The notes under the pieces: generated by a model
What the model saw: only the letters and a program-made list of their open reading frames with translations
Databases searched by the model: none
What the model was told of the DNA's origin: nothing
Made by a program: the position numbers and the translations under genes
Assembly: GCF_001028665.1 (NCBI RefSeq)
Contig: NZ_CP011506.1
Span: 49,485 to 113,484, forward strand
Direction: 5' to 3'
From: Burkholderia pyrrocinia
GTDB taxonomy: Bacteria > Pseudomonadota > Gammaproteobacteria > Burkholderiales > Burkholderiaceae
Length of the DNA: 64,000 nt
Shown here: in pieces, positions 9,161 through 16,618 of the stretch
How the letters are laid out: the number at the start of each line of letters is the position of its first letter
How positions within the stretch are numbered: the first letter of the stretch is position 1

Positions 9161-9511
9161 ATGTCGTTACTAGCCGGATGGTTTTTCGACGGAGCGATGC
9201 TGCGCCGCACGCCGTCGCTCACGGACCTTGCTGTCTGGGAAATCGCGTCCGGGGGAAGTTCGAAATCGCCGGCAACGCGTGAGCAACCAGACGGGCTCCA
9301 AATGACAAGGAGGCGCACGCTCGCAGTTGCTGTCAATGGTCGGAACATGTTCCTGCGAGGTGACCTGGATCGTCTCCCCGAGCAGGGGGAGTCCGTCCGC
9401 ATGCTGGGCCTCCTCTATGCACGCCCGGACAGCGCGGCGGCCGAATTCGGCGGAACGAGGTGGTACGAGATCCGCCGTGACGGCGATTCGTACCGTGCTA
9501 CCCCGACTTGA
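9161..9511 (+). CDS. Hypothetical protein
   Basis: A 116-residue frame, MSLLAGWFFDGAMLRRTP onward, mostly polar after the first few residues and ending in a strand-rich region (RWYEIRRDGDSYRATPT). The middle segment LAVAVNGRNMFLRGDLDRLPEQGE looks like a small beta domain. No catalytic motif, signal peptide or family recognised. It converges with the minus-strand gene at 9588-9851 across a 76-bp gap in which I see no clear terminator. Confidence 0.5.
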   Translation: MSLLAGWFFDGAMLRRTPSLTDLAVWEIASGGSSKSPATREQPDGLQMTRRRTLAVAVNGRNMFLRGDLDRLPEQGESVRMLGLLYARPDSAAAEFGGTRWYEIRRDGDSYRATPT

Positions 9512-9587
9512 GACGCAGGCGACCTGGCCTCTAGAATTGCACTACCGCTCGTCGCACAACTACCGACGGACTGCTCACCAGCGCCGC

Positions 9588-9851
9588 CTAATCCGCCCTA
9601 TCGATGTCCACGCCGGCTACGTTAGAGTCGGCTTCGACCACGAGCTCCCGATGAAGCCGCGCGGCGGCTACCGGGGAATCGACGTTGGCGTGGAGATCTG
9701 TTCCATCCCAGAGCTCGACTACCCACTTGTCCCGTACGCGGCAGACGCCTATCGTCCAGCCACTACGATGCGAATAGCCGTAGTCGCTTACCACGGTCCA
9801 CCCGAGCGCGACCATCGTGTCGCGCTGATCGAGCATCGGCGCGGTCATCAT
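9588..9851 (-). CDS. Hypothetical protein
   Basis: The open frame runs back to 10001, but its first 50 residues are arginine and serine-rich and look untranslated; the internal start MMTAPMLDQRDTMVAL is chosen. The 87-residue product has a compact alternating pattern (GWTIGVCRVRDKWVVELWDGTDLHA), suggesting a small alpha/beta fold. No function assigned. It opposes the preceding plus-strand genes. Confidence 0.5.
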   Translation of the reverse strand: MMTAPMLDQRDTMVALGWTVVSDYGYSHRSGWTIGVCRVRDKWVVELWDGTDLHANVDSPVAAARLHRELVVEADSNVAGVDIDRAD

Positions 9852-10169
9852 GCGCAGCACCAATATTTGCGAGTCAGATCCATTCGCACGCAGCGGAGCC
9901 CGCCGCTCGTCTGCGTGGACTCTTGGCGATCGTGAACGTCGCCCGCCTGTATCAAGTTGTCCATTCCGCTCTCCGGATCGTACGGTGGTCGTCGATCGCA
10001 ACCACTGTATGTATATCAGGGGTGCCGGCAGTTCGCAAGATCCGTCGGTGCGTCGAGGGTCGATCGTTCGACCGCCGCGTATTCGTAGAGCGTTGGTAGG
10101 TCGGGGCGCGATCCGAGTGCGGCCGGTGTCGTCGCCGATGCTGGGTGCCGGCTCCAGACAGGCGCCCGG
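9852..10169. other. 318-bp gap without a recognised gene
   Basis: This lies upstream of the minus-strand gene at 9588-9851 and downstream of the minus-strand gene at 10170-10634. Frames across it are arginine and serine-rich and unconvincing. I see no repeat or hairpin worth naming; it may hold the promoter of the gene at 9851. Confidence 0.4.
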
Positions 10170-10634
10170 CTATTGTTCGGCGAGCTGCTCGAGCTCGTCG
10201 GCTTCAGCGAAGAAATCTTGCTGTCCGGGAAGCGGCGCCGGCGGCCGGCGCACGGCGCGCGGCCGCGGATGGCCGGACCGCTTCAGCGTCCGTGCGATCG
10301 CCTGCAGCTGCGCCCACACACGGTCGGCCTCGGCGGCCGACATGGTATCGGCCGCGACTTCGAGTGCACTGACGAGCGATTCCAGTTGCGCGGGCGCCGA
10401 GGCCAGCATCGCACGCGCTTCCGTGCGCGCCTGGCCTTCCCGGTAGACCGTGAGCCAGCGCGCGAGCGCTTCGCGGTCGTTGGGGGTTAGTGCGGCGAGC
10501 AGCTCGGGCGGTATTGGCTCGTCGGCGCGAAACGTGCCGAGCACGTGTTCGCGCCGACGTCCCCTTGCACGCGGTTGCTTGGGAGGCTCGACGCGCAGCA
10601 CCTTGATGAGGTTTCCCTGTTCTCGAATGAGCAT
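10170..10634 (-). CDS. Hypothetical helical protein
   Basis: A 154-residue minus-strand product. The N-terminus has a basic stretch (KQPRARGRRREHVLG) after a short strand, followed by PPELLAALTPNDREALARWL and a long helical region that could form a coiled coil (residues ~60-120). Nothing enzymatic is visible. Basic N-terminus plus helical body resembles plasmid-encoded nucleoid or partition accessory proteins, but this is only a resemblance. Its start faces the hairpin cluster at 10680-10770, and it is divergent from the DUF932 block. Confidence 0.6.
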   Translation of the reverse strand: MLIREQGNLIKVLRVEPPKQPRARGRRREHVLGTFRADEPIPPELLAALTPNDREALARWLTVYREGQARTEARAMLASAPAQLESLVSALEVAADTMSAAEADRVWAQLQAIARTLKRSGHPRPRAVRRPPAPLPGQQDFFAEADELEQLAEQ

Positions 10635-10679
10635 CGACTCGTCTCAGATTTCACACGATCACGCCGAAGCATAGCGCAA

Positions 10680-10709
10680 CCGCGTGTCGCGAACGACCGC
10701 GACACGCGG
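10680..10709. repeat. Inverted repeat, 12-bp perfect arms
   Basis: CCGCGTGTCGCG and CGCGACACGCGG with a 6-base loop. It stands 46 bp upstream of the start of the minus-strand gene and is the first of three consecutive palindromes in this divergent region. Confidence 0.7.
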
Positions 10710-10725
10710 CCCACACCTCATCAGT

Positions 10726-10745
10726 CTTGCGGCCACGGCCGCAAG
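10726..10745. repeat. Inverted repeat, 9-bp perfect arms
   Basis: CTTGCGGCC and GGCCGCAAG separated by two bases. Second palindrome of the cluster; it could be an operator or an RNA hairpin. Confidence 0.65.
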
Positions 10746-10752
10746 ATGGGGC

Positions 10753-10770
10753 GCTCGCCGCGCGGCGAGC
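10753..10770. repeat. 18-bp perfect palindrome
   Basis: GCTCGCCGCGCGGCGAGC is identical to its reverse complement. Third element of the cluster, eight bases after the previous one. Confidence 0.65.
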
Positions 10771-11107
10771 CGGTGCCGTCTCAACTTTCCGCAAACCGCC
10801 AGTCCCTGAGCTCGCCGTCCCAAACGCGACCGTAGCCCACCGTCGTTCGCATTCAAGGGTCCGCTTCGCCGGCCGCGGCACCCGTTCGGTGCTCGCCCTT
10901 CGGGCTGCGCTCCGCGTGCGGCTTTGCGACCGCCCTTGAACACGCCCGCCGGCAGGCTCCTTCAGTCGCGGGACGACGAACTCAGGGGACTGGCGGACAG
11001 CAGTTCTGCCGAAGTCCAGGCAGCACCGGCACAACCCCTACGTGGGGACTCGGAATCTTGGGTCCCGGTCGGCCTGAAGAGCAAACCAACCGCAGATGGA
11101 GGTCACG
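10771..11107. other. Gap without a recognised gene upstream of the DUF932 block
   Basis: Very GC-rich and open in several frames on both strands only because stop codons are rare. The frame of the DUF932 protein continues upstream through here, but its translation is not protein-like. This is probably the leader region of the downstream operon. Confidence 0.4.
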
Positions 11108-11239
11108 ATGGAAACGAACCGACTGCACCATTGGATAGTAGTCCTGCACTGCGCGTACATGGAATACACGTACACGCCTTGGGATGGACGGAACTACTAC
11201 CGGCGCACCGTCGCTTACGACCACGTCGTCTGGTGCTGA
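11108..11239 (+). CDS. Small 43-residue protein, possible leader peptide
   Basis: A short frame begins METNRLHHWIVVLHCAYMEY and is preceded at a good distance by GGAGG (11098-11102), a strong ribosome binding site for this region. The product is rich in aromatic residues (W, Y, H), unusual for a chance GC-rich frame. It ends 59 bp before the DUF932 start in another frame. It may be a genuine small protein or a leader peptide; no family recognised. Confidence 0.45.
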   Translation: METNRLHHWIVVLHCAYMEYTYTPWDGRNYYRRTVAYDHVVWC

Positions 11240-11298
11240 CGGACGCCAGCGAATTCCTGAACGACAGCATCGAACCTGAATCTTCAACGGAGAAAAGC

Positions 11299-12126
11299 AT
11301 GCAACTCGCAACCAAGTTTGGCAGTAACGCCCCGATCCTTCGCTCGAACACGCCGCTTGCCGATGAGCAGATTCGTGAGGTCGCGCCGTCGATTTTCGCC
11401 GCCGACAAGCACGACTCGCGGTCGGACCGCTACACGTACATTCCGACCATCGAGATCCTCACGAAGCTTCGCGCAGAAGGGTTCCAGCCCTTCATGGTTT
11501 GTCAGACCCGCGTTCGCGTCGCCGCGAAGCGCGAGCACACGAAGCACATGCTCCGGCTGCGCCACGCGTCGCAGGTCGCGTCGCCGGAAACCCCGGAAAT
11601 CATCCTCCTCAACAGCCACGATGGGTCGAGCAGCTACCAGATGCTGGCCGGCTACTACCGATTCGTCTGCCAGAACGGTCTCGTATTCGGCGACACGACG
11701 CACGACATCCGCGTGCCGCACAAGGGCGACGTCGTCGATCACGTCGTCGAGGGCGCGCACGAGGTGCTCGACGGGTTCGACCTGATCCGTGAATGCAAGA
11801 GCGAGATGGAAGCCGTGCAGCTCGATGAAGGCGAGCAACAGGCGTTCGCGCGGTCGGTGCTGGCGCTCCGGTACGACGTGACCGAAGCGCCCGCGCCGAT
11901 CACCGAGGATCAGCTGCTTCGCGCGCGTCGTACCGAAGACAACCGTCCCGACCTCTGGACCACGTTCCAGCGCGTGCAGGAGAACGTGATCAAGGGCGGA
12001 CTGCGTGGTCGCTCGGCCACTGGCCGCCGGATGTCGACACGCGGTGTGGCCGGCATCGATCAGGATCTCCGCCTGAATCGTGCCATGTGGGTGCTCGCCG
12101 AAGAGATGCGCAAGCTCAAGGGCTAA
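11299..12126 (+). CDS. DUF932 domain protein (plasmid type)
   Basis: The start at 11299 (MQLATKFGSNAPIL) follows an ACGGAGAA ribosome binding site; the longer frame is rejected. The 275-residue product matches the plasmid and ICE-borne DUF932 family along its length, including PFMVCQTRVR, TKHMLRLRHA, EIILLNSHDG, SSYQMLAGYYRFVCQNGL and the C-terminal RGVAGIDQDLRLNRAMW. The molecular role of DUF932 is not established; it is commonly found in the accessory blocks of conjugative elements of beta- and gamma-proteobacteria, as here. A GC-rich hairpin (12134-12156) follows immediately. Confidence 0.9.
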   Translation: MQLATKFGSNAPILRSNTPLADEQIREVAPSIFAADKHDSRSDRYTYIPTIEILTKLRAEGFQPFMVCQTRVRVAAKREHTKHMLRLRHASQVASPETPEIILLNSHDGSSSYQMLAGYYRFVCQNGLVFGDTTHDIRVPHKGDVVDHVVEGAHEVLDGFDLIRECKSEMEAVQLDEGEQQAFARSVLALRYDVTEAPAPITEDQLLRARRTEDNRPDLWTTFQRVQENVIKGGLRGRSATGRRMSTRGVAGIDQDLRLNRAMWVLAEEMRKLKG

Positions 12127-12133
12127 CCCGAAC

Positions 12134-12156
12134 GCGCCGGCGGCCGCCGCCGGCGC
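12134..12156 (+). repeat. Intergenic GC hairpin, 10-bp perfect arms
   Basis: GCGCCGGCGG, CCG, CCGCCGGCGC, just after the DUF932 stop and 43 bp before the next start. No T-tract follows. It could be a processing or attenuation hairpin within the operon; similar ones follow other genes of this block. Confidence 0.6.
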
Positions 12157-12199
12157 CCTCGCCTCACATTGTCCCGTACACCATCATTCGAGGTTCAAC

Positions 12200-12865
12200 A
12201 TGTTCCATCACATTGCAGATCGCCGTACCCAGATTTCCGAGTCCGTCCGCGCGCGGGGCAGCCGGGATTCCGCCACCGCGCCCGCGATGCTGGCCGACGT
12301 GCTGACGCTTGTCGAGACCGCGCAGTTGGTGCAGACCGTGTTGCGTGAAGGTTTCCCCGCGACGTCGTTCGCGGTGCGCGTTGCGAAGAACGAACACGGC
12401 ACGCAGCTGAGCATCGACTGGACCGATGGCCCGCGAGACGTCCAGGTCGCGCGCCTTGTGATGCCGCTGCAGGCCACCCGTCTGGTCGACGGCGGCAGGC
12501 TCGAGCGCGTCGAACATTTCATGTTGACGTCCAGCGGCCGGCAGACGGTTCGTCTCGCTGCAGATCGGATCGCGCTGTCGCGACAGTTCAGCGATTGCGC
12601 GATCGAGCGTGCGCTCGCGCGGCTCGCGTCGCGCTACGGCGATCGGCTGGCGCCGGACGTGCGCGCCGTGATGACGGTCGACGGATTTCGCGCGGGCAAC
12701 CTGCAGCTGCTCGAGGTGATCGGCGTGCACCGGGCGGGCAGCCTTCGCTCGGGATCTAACGTGCAGATGGACGTCGCCGCCATGCTTGCCGAGACGTCCG
12801 ACGTGCACGGCTTTCCCCGCTCGGCTACGGCCGCGCGTTTGTTCGTGCGGCGCGATGTCCACTGA
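12200..12865 (+). CDS. LPD29-like domain protein
   Basis: The start at 12200 (MFHHIADRRTQISESV) is chosen because the upstream extension of the frame is low-complexity. The 221-residue product contains FPATSFAVRVAKNE followed by LSIDWTDGPRDVQV, a pattern I recognise from the large polyvalent protein-associated domain LPD29, which has a conserved SIxxxWTDGP segment. The C-terminal half is helical and then strand-rich (FRAGNLQLLEVIGV). LPD domains occur in phage and plasmid proteins delivered with DNA, but a stand-alone copy has no known activity. It sits between the DUF932 gene and a small unknown gene, all on one strand. Confidence 0.68.
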   Translation: MFHHIADRRTQISESVRARGSRDSATAPAMLADVLTLVETAQLVQTVLREGFPATSFAVRVAKNEHGTQLSIDWTDGPRDVQVARLVMPLQATRLVDGGRLERVEHFMLTSSGRQTVRLAADRIALSRQFSDCAIERALARLASRYGDRLAPDVRAVMTVDGFRAGNLQLLEVIGVHRAGSLRSGSNVQMDVAAMLAETSDVHGFPRSATAARLFVRRDVH

Positions 12866-12888
12866 CCGGAGTGACCAAGGAGCCAAAC

Positions 12889-13170
12889 ATGACAACGATC
12901 GAAATTGCCGCAATTGAAGCCGCCCGCGCGTATGGCCTTCAGCTGCGCACCGTGCCGGATTGGAACGACGAGGACGGGAGCGAGTGGGCTCGTGCGCGCA
13001 AGGCTGGCCGCGAGCGGCTTCTGACGGCCTTGGCCGCCCTGAGCGACGCAGATGCGTTGCGCGTCATTCTGGAGAACCCTGGCATCGAGCCAGACGGCGA
13101 GACGCCGTTCGAGCTCGTGAAGGTTTGTGAGGTGCAGGCGTGGCGGGAGCGTCCCGACAGCTTTCGATAA
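12889..13170 (+). CDS. Hypothetical protein
   Basis: A 93-residue helical, acidic protein (MTTIEIAAIEAARAYGLQL onward). AAGGAG at 12878-12883 fixes the start at 12889 rather than the upstream ATG at 12871. No recognised domain. It lies 23 bp after the LPD29-like gene, so they are probably cotranscribed. Confidence 0.6.
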   Translation: MTTIEIAAIEAARAYGLQLRTVPDWNDEDGSEWARARKAGRERLLTALAALSDADALRVILENPGIEPDGETPFELVKVCEVQAWRERPDSFR

Positions 13171-13229
13171 GCCGACGCCAGCCGTCGCGCACCTGGTGAT
13201 GAGGGATGGTGCGCGATCTCACATTTTGC

Positions 13230-13259
13230 GGGCAGCCGGCCGTCGTGGTTCGGCTGCCC
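13230..13259 (+). repeat. Intergenic hairpin, 9-bp perfect arms
   Basis: GGGCAGCCG and CGGCTGCCC around a 12-base loop, placed 23 bp before the next gene start. One of several GC hairpins in this block. Confidence 0.55.
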
Positions 13260-13281
13260 CGAGCACGACCAGGACGCCCCA

Positions 13282-13743
13282 ATGAATCAGCTTTTCCTGA
13301 AGATGCCCAATCTGCATCGCGTCATCGACCGGGCGCACGCCGACCTGATCGCGCGCGGCGCGGCGATCGCCGCTGAATGTGGTCTAGTGCCTTGTGGGCC
13401 AGTGGGCTGGACCAACGGTCGGCGCGATGCCGACTGCGTCGACCTGACCGTATACCGGCCGAGGCACGGCGGAGGCGAACGCTACGCTGTGAAGCGCTTC
13501 TTTGACGGCCAGTACGCGTCTGTAGCGTGTGTGCTGCCCGAACACGCCGTGCGTGCGCTTCAGGCCACAACGCGTGCGGAGTTTGAGCGTATTGGTGCGG
13601 CCGACGCCCCGCGAGGGGCGCACATTCCGCTCGACGCGAGCGTCGAGGATCCAGACGGTGCATCGATCGAGCTGCTCGCGAGCGACGTCGACGTGCAGCG
13701 TCGAGATGCTCGCCTCGAGGCGCAGCAGCTGGCGCTGTTCTGA
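13282..13743 (+). CDS. Hypothetical protein
   Basis: A 153-residue soluble protein starting MNQLFLKMPNLHRVIDRAH. A cysteine-containing segment (ECGLVPCGPVGW) precedes an alternating region (VDLTVYRPRHGGGERYAVKRF). The C-terminus, RRDARLEAQQLALF, is helical. No family recognised. Codon use matches its neighbours. It is followed by the hairpin-rich gap at 13744-14180. Confidence 0.6.
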   Translation: MNQLFLKMPNLHRVIDRAHADLIARGAAIAAECGLVPCGPVGWTNGRRDADCVDLTVYRPRHGGGERYAVKRFFDGQYASVACVLPEHAVRALQATTRAEFERIGAADAPRGAHIPLDASVEDPDGASIELLASDVDVQRRDARLEAQQLALF

Positions 13744-13792
13744 CGCTGCAGTACCTCAACCCGCTCGGCCGTCGTGCGGACAATTTTGCGCG

Positions 13793-13812
13793 GCGGCCGC
13801 TCTCGCGGCCGC
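13793..13812 (+). repeat. GC hairpin, 8-bp perfect arms
   Basis: GCGGCCGC, TCTC, GCGGCCGC. First of four perfect stems in the gap before the methyltransferase gene. Confidence 0.6.
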
Positions 13813-13867
13813 GCTGACGGAATCGCGATCGCGCCGCGCGATCGGAGATCGCTGCGGCGCTCATGAC

Positions 13868-13900
13868 CAGGACGCAGCACCGTCGGTCCGCTGCGTCCTG
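13868..13900 (+). repeat. Hairpin, 11-bp perfect arms
   Basis: CAGGACGCAGC and GCTGCGTCCTG around an 11-base loop. Second stem of the gap; it has no coding explanation. Confidence 0.65.
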
Positions 13901-13992
13901 CAGGTCCATCCCCTTCCGCCGGCACGCCGCTGCCGTCGACCTCTCAACCCGGAGCCCACGTTCGCCCGCCGTGCCCTGGCGGACGGACCGTT

Positions 13993-14022
13993 GCGCCGTG
14001 CGCGACGAATGTCGCACGGCGC
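13993..14022 (+). repeat. Hairpin, 9-bp perfect arms
   Basis: GCGCCGTGC and GCACGGCGC around a 12-base loop, immediately before repeat element A. Confidence 0.6.
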
Positions 14023-14030
14023 GCCGCTCC

Positions 14031-14096
14031 TGCAAGGGGCTTTCGCGGCATATCCTCGCGCGCTTCGCGCACTCCGGTATTCCACGGTCCCCTTGC
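14031..14096. repeat. Repeat element A (66 bp, paired with element B at 19222-19287)
   Basis: The 66-bp sequence differs from its second copy at four positions by eye. It begins GCAAGGGG and ends CCCCTTGC, so the ends pair, and it contains an inner GC-rich palindrome around its middle. The end base pair differs between copies but stays complementary (G-C here, A-T in element B), which supports a selected structure. It lies 84 bp before the methyltransferase start. Confidence 0.75.
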
Positions 14097-14180
14097 CCGC
14101 CATTCCCCTGCGGGCGCTCGCCAGCTCCGGGTAGCACGGTTTGCGAGCCGCATCGCTCTGGCTGCCCCTATCTCAACTCT

Positions 14181-14846
14181 ATGGAGCTGACCGTGAGCTA
14201 TTTGTACAACGGCGACTGCCTGGTCGCCATGCCCAAACTCGCCCCCGAATCCGTCGACTGCATCGTGACGGACCCGCCTTACCTCGTGAATTTCCGCGAT
14301 CGCAGCGGCCGCTCGATCGCGAACGACGTGAACGGCGACTGGCTGGCGCCGGCGTTCGCCGAAATGTTCCGCGTCCTGAAACGCGATGCCGTGTGCATTT
14401 CGTTCTACGGCTGGAACAAGGTCGACCTGTTTTTCGACGCCTGGAAGGCCGCCGGCTTTCGCGTGGCCGGCCATTTCGTCTTCACGAAGTCCTACGCGTC
14501 CAAGGCCGGCCTGGTGAAGTACCAGCACGAATCGGCCTACCTGCTCGCCAAGGGGCGGCCCGCGGCGCCGGCGGCGCCGATCGCCGACGTCATGCCGTTT
14601 CCGTACAGCGGCAATCGCCACCATCCGACCGAAAAGCCGGTCGCCGCGCTGCGCACACTCATTTCCGCTTTTACGCAGCCCGGCGACGTCGTACTGGATC
14701 CGTTCGCCGGCTCCGGCTCGACGTGCGTTGCCGCCCGCGAGCTCGGGCGACGGTATATCGGCATCGAACTGGACGCGACCTACTTTGCTGCCGCCAAGGC
14801 GCGCCTGACGGCGCCCGTTGCCGGCGCGGCGTTGGCCGCCGCCTAA
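14181..14846 (+). CDS. Orphan site-specific DNA methyltransferase (N4/N6 amino type, DPPY)
   Basis: A 221-residue protein with DPPY at residues ~31-34 (catalytic pocket, motif IV) and DPFAGSGST at ~172-180 (S-adenosylmethionine site, motif I). The order catalytic motif first, SAM motif last is that of beta-class amino-methyltransferases. It transfers a methyl group to adenine N6 or cytosine N4; the target is unknown. The protein is short, with little room for a recognition domain, and no endonuclease gene is adjacent, so a plasmid-protection role is inferred. An alternative GTG start at 14193 has a better-spaced GGAG and would remove four residues. Confidence 0.9.
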   Translation: MELTVSYLYNGDCLVAMPKLAPESVDCIVTDPPYLVNFRDRSGRSIANDVNGDWLAPAFAEMFRVLKRDAVCISFYGWNKVDLFFDAWKAAGFRVAGHFVFTKSYASKAGLVKYQHESAYLLAKGRPAAPAAPIADVMPFPYSGNRHHPTEKPVAALRTLISAFTQPGDVVLDPFAGSGSTCVAARELGRRYIGIELDATYFAAAKARLTAPVAGAALAAA

Positions 14847-14869
14847 GACTCGAACAGAGGACATTCATC

Positions 14870-15376
14870 ATGCAACTGATCGTTTCAGCCTATTCCGGTC
14901 TCGAGCAGCTCGACCATCCCCGCACGAACGAAAACGGCGACCCTGTCGACGTGTTTTGCGTCCGCCTTGACGCCGCGGTGCGGTTCCCGTACCGCGCCAG
15001 CGACCTGGACATGGGGCGTATCTATCGGTACCGGAATTCGTTCGAATTCAGCGCCGGCACCTACGTCATGCACGACATTTTCCGCGAGCGCCTGGCCGAG
15101 CTCGCCGATTACCCGGCGATCTCGATCGGCGCCGCGCGAATCTGCCATACGAACGGCGCGATCGCGGCAAAGGACGGCCCATTCAAGGAACTGATCGATT
15201 TCTCGATTACATCGGGAACGCTCGGATCTCGGACTTCCGCAAAGCTGGCCGACGATTTCAGTCAATTCCTTGGGGCAATCGACGCCGATTGCGATCACCT
15301 GTTCGCCGAACTGTACCGAAATTGGTATTTCGCCTTTTGCCTGGCCGAGAACTGCGGCGCAGTGCAGCTTTCTTGA
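14870..15376 (+). CDS. Hypothetical protein
   Basis: A 168-residue soluble protein, MQLIVSAYSGLEQLDHPRTN onward, preceded by GAGGA and placed 23 bp after the methyltransferase. It has alternating strand-like and helical segments (FCVRLDAAVRFPY, GRIYRYRNSFEF) and two closely spaced aromatic patches near the C-terminus (YRNWYFAFCLAENC). No family recognised. Short spacing suggests cotranscription with the methyltransferase. Confidence 0.6.
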   Translation: MQLIVSAYSGLEQLDHPRTNENGDPVDVFCVRLDAAVRFPYRASDLDMGRIYRYRNSFEFSAGTYVMHDIFRERLAELADYPAISIGAARICHTNGAIAAKDGPFKELIDFSITSGTLGSRTSAKLADDFSQFLGAIDADCDHLFAELYRNWYFAFCLAENCGAVQLS

Positions 15377-15386
15377 CCACACGAGC

Positions 15387-15409
15387 GCCGGCCGCGCGCC
15401 GCGGCCGGC
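15387..15409 (+). repeat. Intergenic GC hairpin, 10-bp perfect arms
   Basis: GCCGGCCGCG, CGC, CGCGGCCGGC in the 49-bp gap between two genes, ending 16 bp before the next start and just ahead of its ribosome binding site. Confidence 0.6.
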
Positions 15410-15425
15410 ACAACTGGAGAACAGC

Positions 15426-15593
15426 ATGCCCCGATATTTGATTGATGCAATTTTGGCCGCGATCGCAGCCAACGCCTTCGGCCCGGAGATCTCGTACGTG
15501 CGGGATTCCGACACGGAAATCGAAATCCTGCCGACGTCGTTGCGTTACGCGATGCTGGAAGCGTTCCAGGCCGGTCAGTGCGCCCGGCGATAA
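15426..15593 (+). CDS. Small hypothetical protein
   Basis: A 55-residue frame (MPRYLIDAILAAIAANAFG onward) with CTGGAGA about eight bases before its ATG. It begins with an amphipathic helix and ends CARR. No family recognised. Confidence 0.5.
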   Translation: MPRYLIDAILAAIAANAFGPEISYVRDSDTEIEILPTSLRYAMLEAFQAGQCARR

Positions 15594-15645
15594 ATTCACC
15601 CGCCTGCCCGGACTTTGCCCGCGGCAGGCCTCTGCCGAGACACCC

Positions 15646-15834
15646 ATGAACAAAGGCGAATTCGAAATGTTGCTGTTTGCGATCGCGCGTATCCATCTGA
15701 ACATCGACACGCTTGAAACGCGTTACAGCGACCGGCTGGATTTCCATGATTGTGCCGTCTGGTGTATCCGTGCCGCATTGACCGCGGCGTACGACGCTGG
15801 CGTTATTGAAGGGCGCCGAAACGCTTCGAAGTGA
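15646..15834 (+). CDS. Small hypothetical protein
   Basis: A 62-residue helical protein (MNKGEFEMLLFAIARIHLNI onward) containing DFHDCAVWCIRAALTAAY. The ribosome binding site is weak (CCGAGACACCC). It is the last gene before the long GC-rich gap. No function assigned. Confidence 0.5.
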   Translation: MNKGEFEMLLFAIARIHLNIDTLETRYSDRLDFHDCAVWCIRAALTAAYDAGVIEGRRNASK

Positions 15835-15840
15835 GGCGCG

Positions 15841-15869
15841 GCCGCCGGCGCGCGCTTGGCGCCGGCGGC
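15841..15869 (+). terminator. GC hairpin after a gene block, 11-bp perfect arms
   Basis: GCCGCCGGCGC and GCGCCGGCGGC around a 7-base loop, starting seven bases after the preceding stop. The stem is strong but not followed by a T-tract, so termination is only a possibility. It is the longest perfect stem of the GC hairpins in this block. Confidence 0.45.
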
Positions 15870-16533
15870 GTTCGCCGCTAGACCATGTTCCACCGCCGGC
15901 GTGGGCCCGCGGGCCCGGCCGGCGCCTGGAACGCGGAAGGCCGATTCCGTACCACGAGCTGTTCCACTGATCCGGGGCGGCCCACCCCGCCCGCATCGAG
16001 CGGCCGGCGCGGGCAGGGACTGCTCGCCCCAGCTGGTCGCGGTAGATCTTCACCGTTCCAAATATCCAGCCGGCGCGCGGCACCTTGCGCGCCCGGCTGC
16101 GCCAGGCACGCAAGCCGCACGCACCCGCGCGCCAGAGAAACGGGCTGTCCGCTCCTGGGGCTCGGCCGCCGCCGGCGTCCGGCCCCGGCGCTGGCCGCCC
16201 CGCCAGCCGCGCGGCGAGCCGCGCGGAGTTCGCGCTCGGGCCGCGCGTGCGGCCCGGCGCCGGCGATGTCCGGGTCTCGGCAGCCGTCCCCGCGTTCCAG
16301 CCTCTCCCGTCGGCGCATCAGCTGCCATCGGGCCGCCTCATCCCGACGCATAGTGCGGCCCGCCGTCACCGCAAGGGTTCGCGTTGCCGCGCGCGGCGCC
16401 CGGTCGCCGGGCCTGGCGGCCGCGGCGCTGCGGCCTTGCTCGCGCCCTTGCAGTGCCTGCGCGTCCGCACTCCCCATGCGTCGAGGCGGCTCCGAATGGC
16501 AGCTTTTTCCACCCCGACGTAAAGGAGGCTTTT
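15870..16533. other. 664-bp GC-rich gap before the ParB-like gene
   Basis: No convincing gene: long open frames on both strands are arginine, proline and alanine-rich shadows. It includes a 14-bp palindrome GGGCCCGCGGGCCC (15903-15916) inside a larger imperfect inverted repeat (about 15888-15933). Its last ~55 bases are part of a module duplicated upstream of the gene at 19368. Confidence 0.5.
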
Positions 16534-16618
16534 ATGAACGCAGTGACCACCGAGATCCCGGCCCTCGCCCACGATGCGGGCGTTCCCCCCGCACCCCCCG
16601 AGGCTCACCGAACGGCAG
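16478..16618 (+). repeat. 5' module copy 1 (leader plus first codons)
   Basis: GCGTCGAGGCGGCTCCGAA (from 16478) recurs at 19313. Across the start codon, the stretch at 16573-16618 encoding DAGVPPAPPEAH recurs at 19407-19452 with near-identical bases. The genes downstream are otherwise unrelated. Confidence 0.7.

Noticed and set aside
13863..14180. N-terminal extension of the methyltransferase
   Set aside because: The extra residues are arginine, proline and serine-rich and fall in the hairpin region; MTase motifs fit the start at 14181 or 14193.
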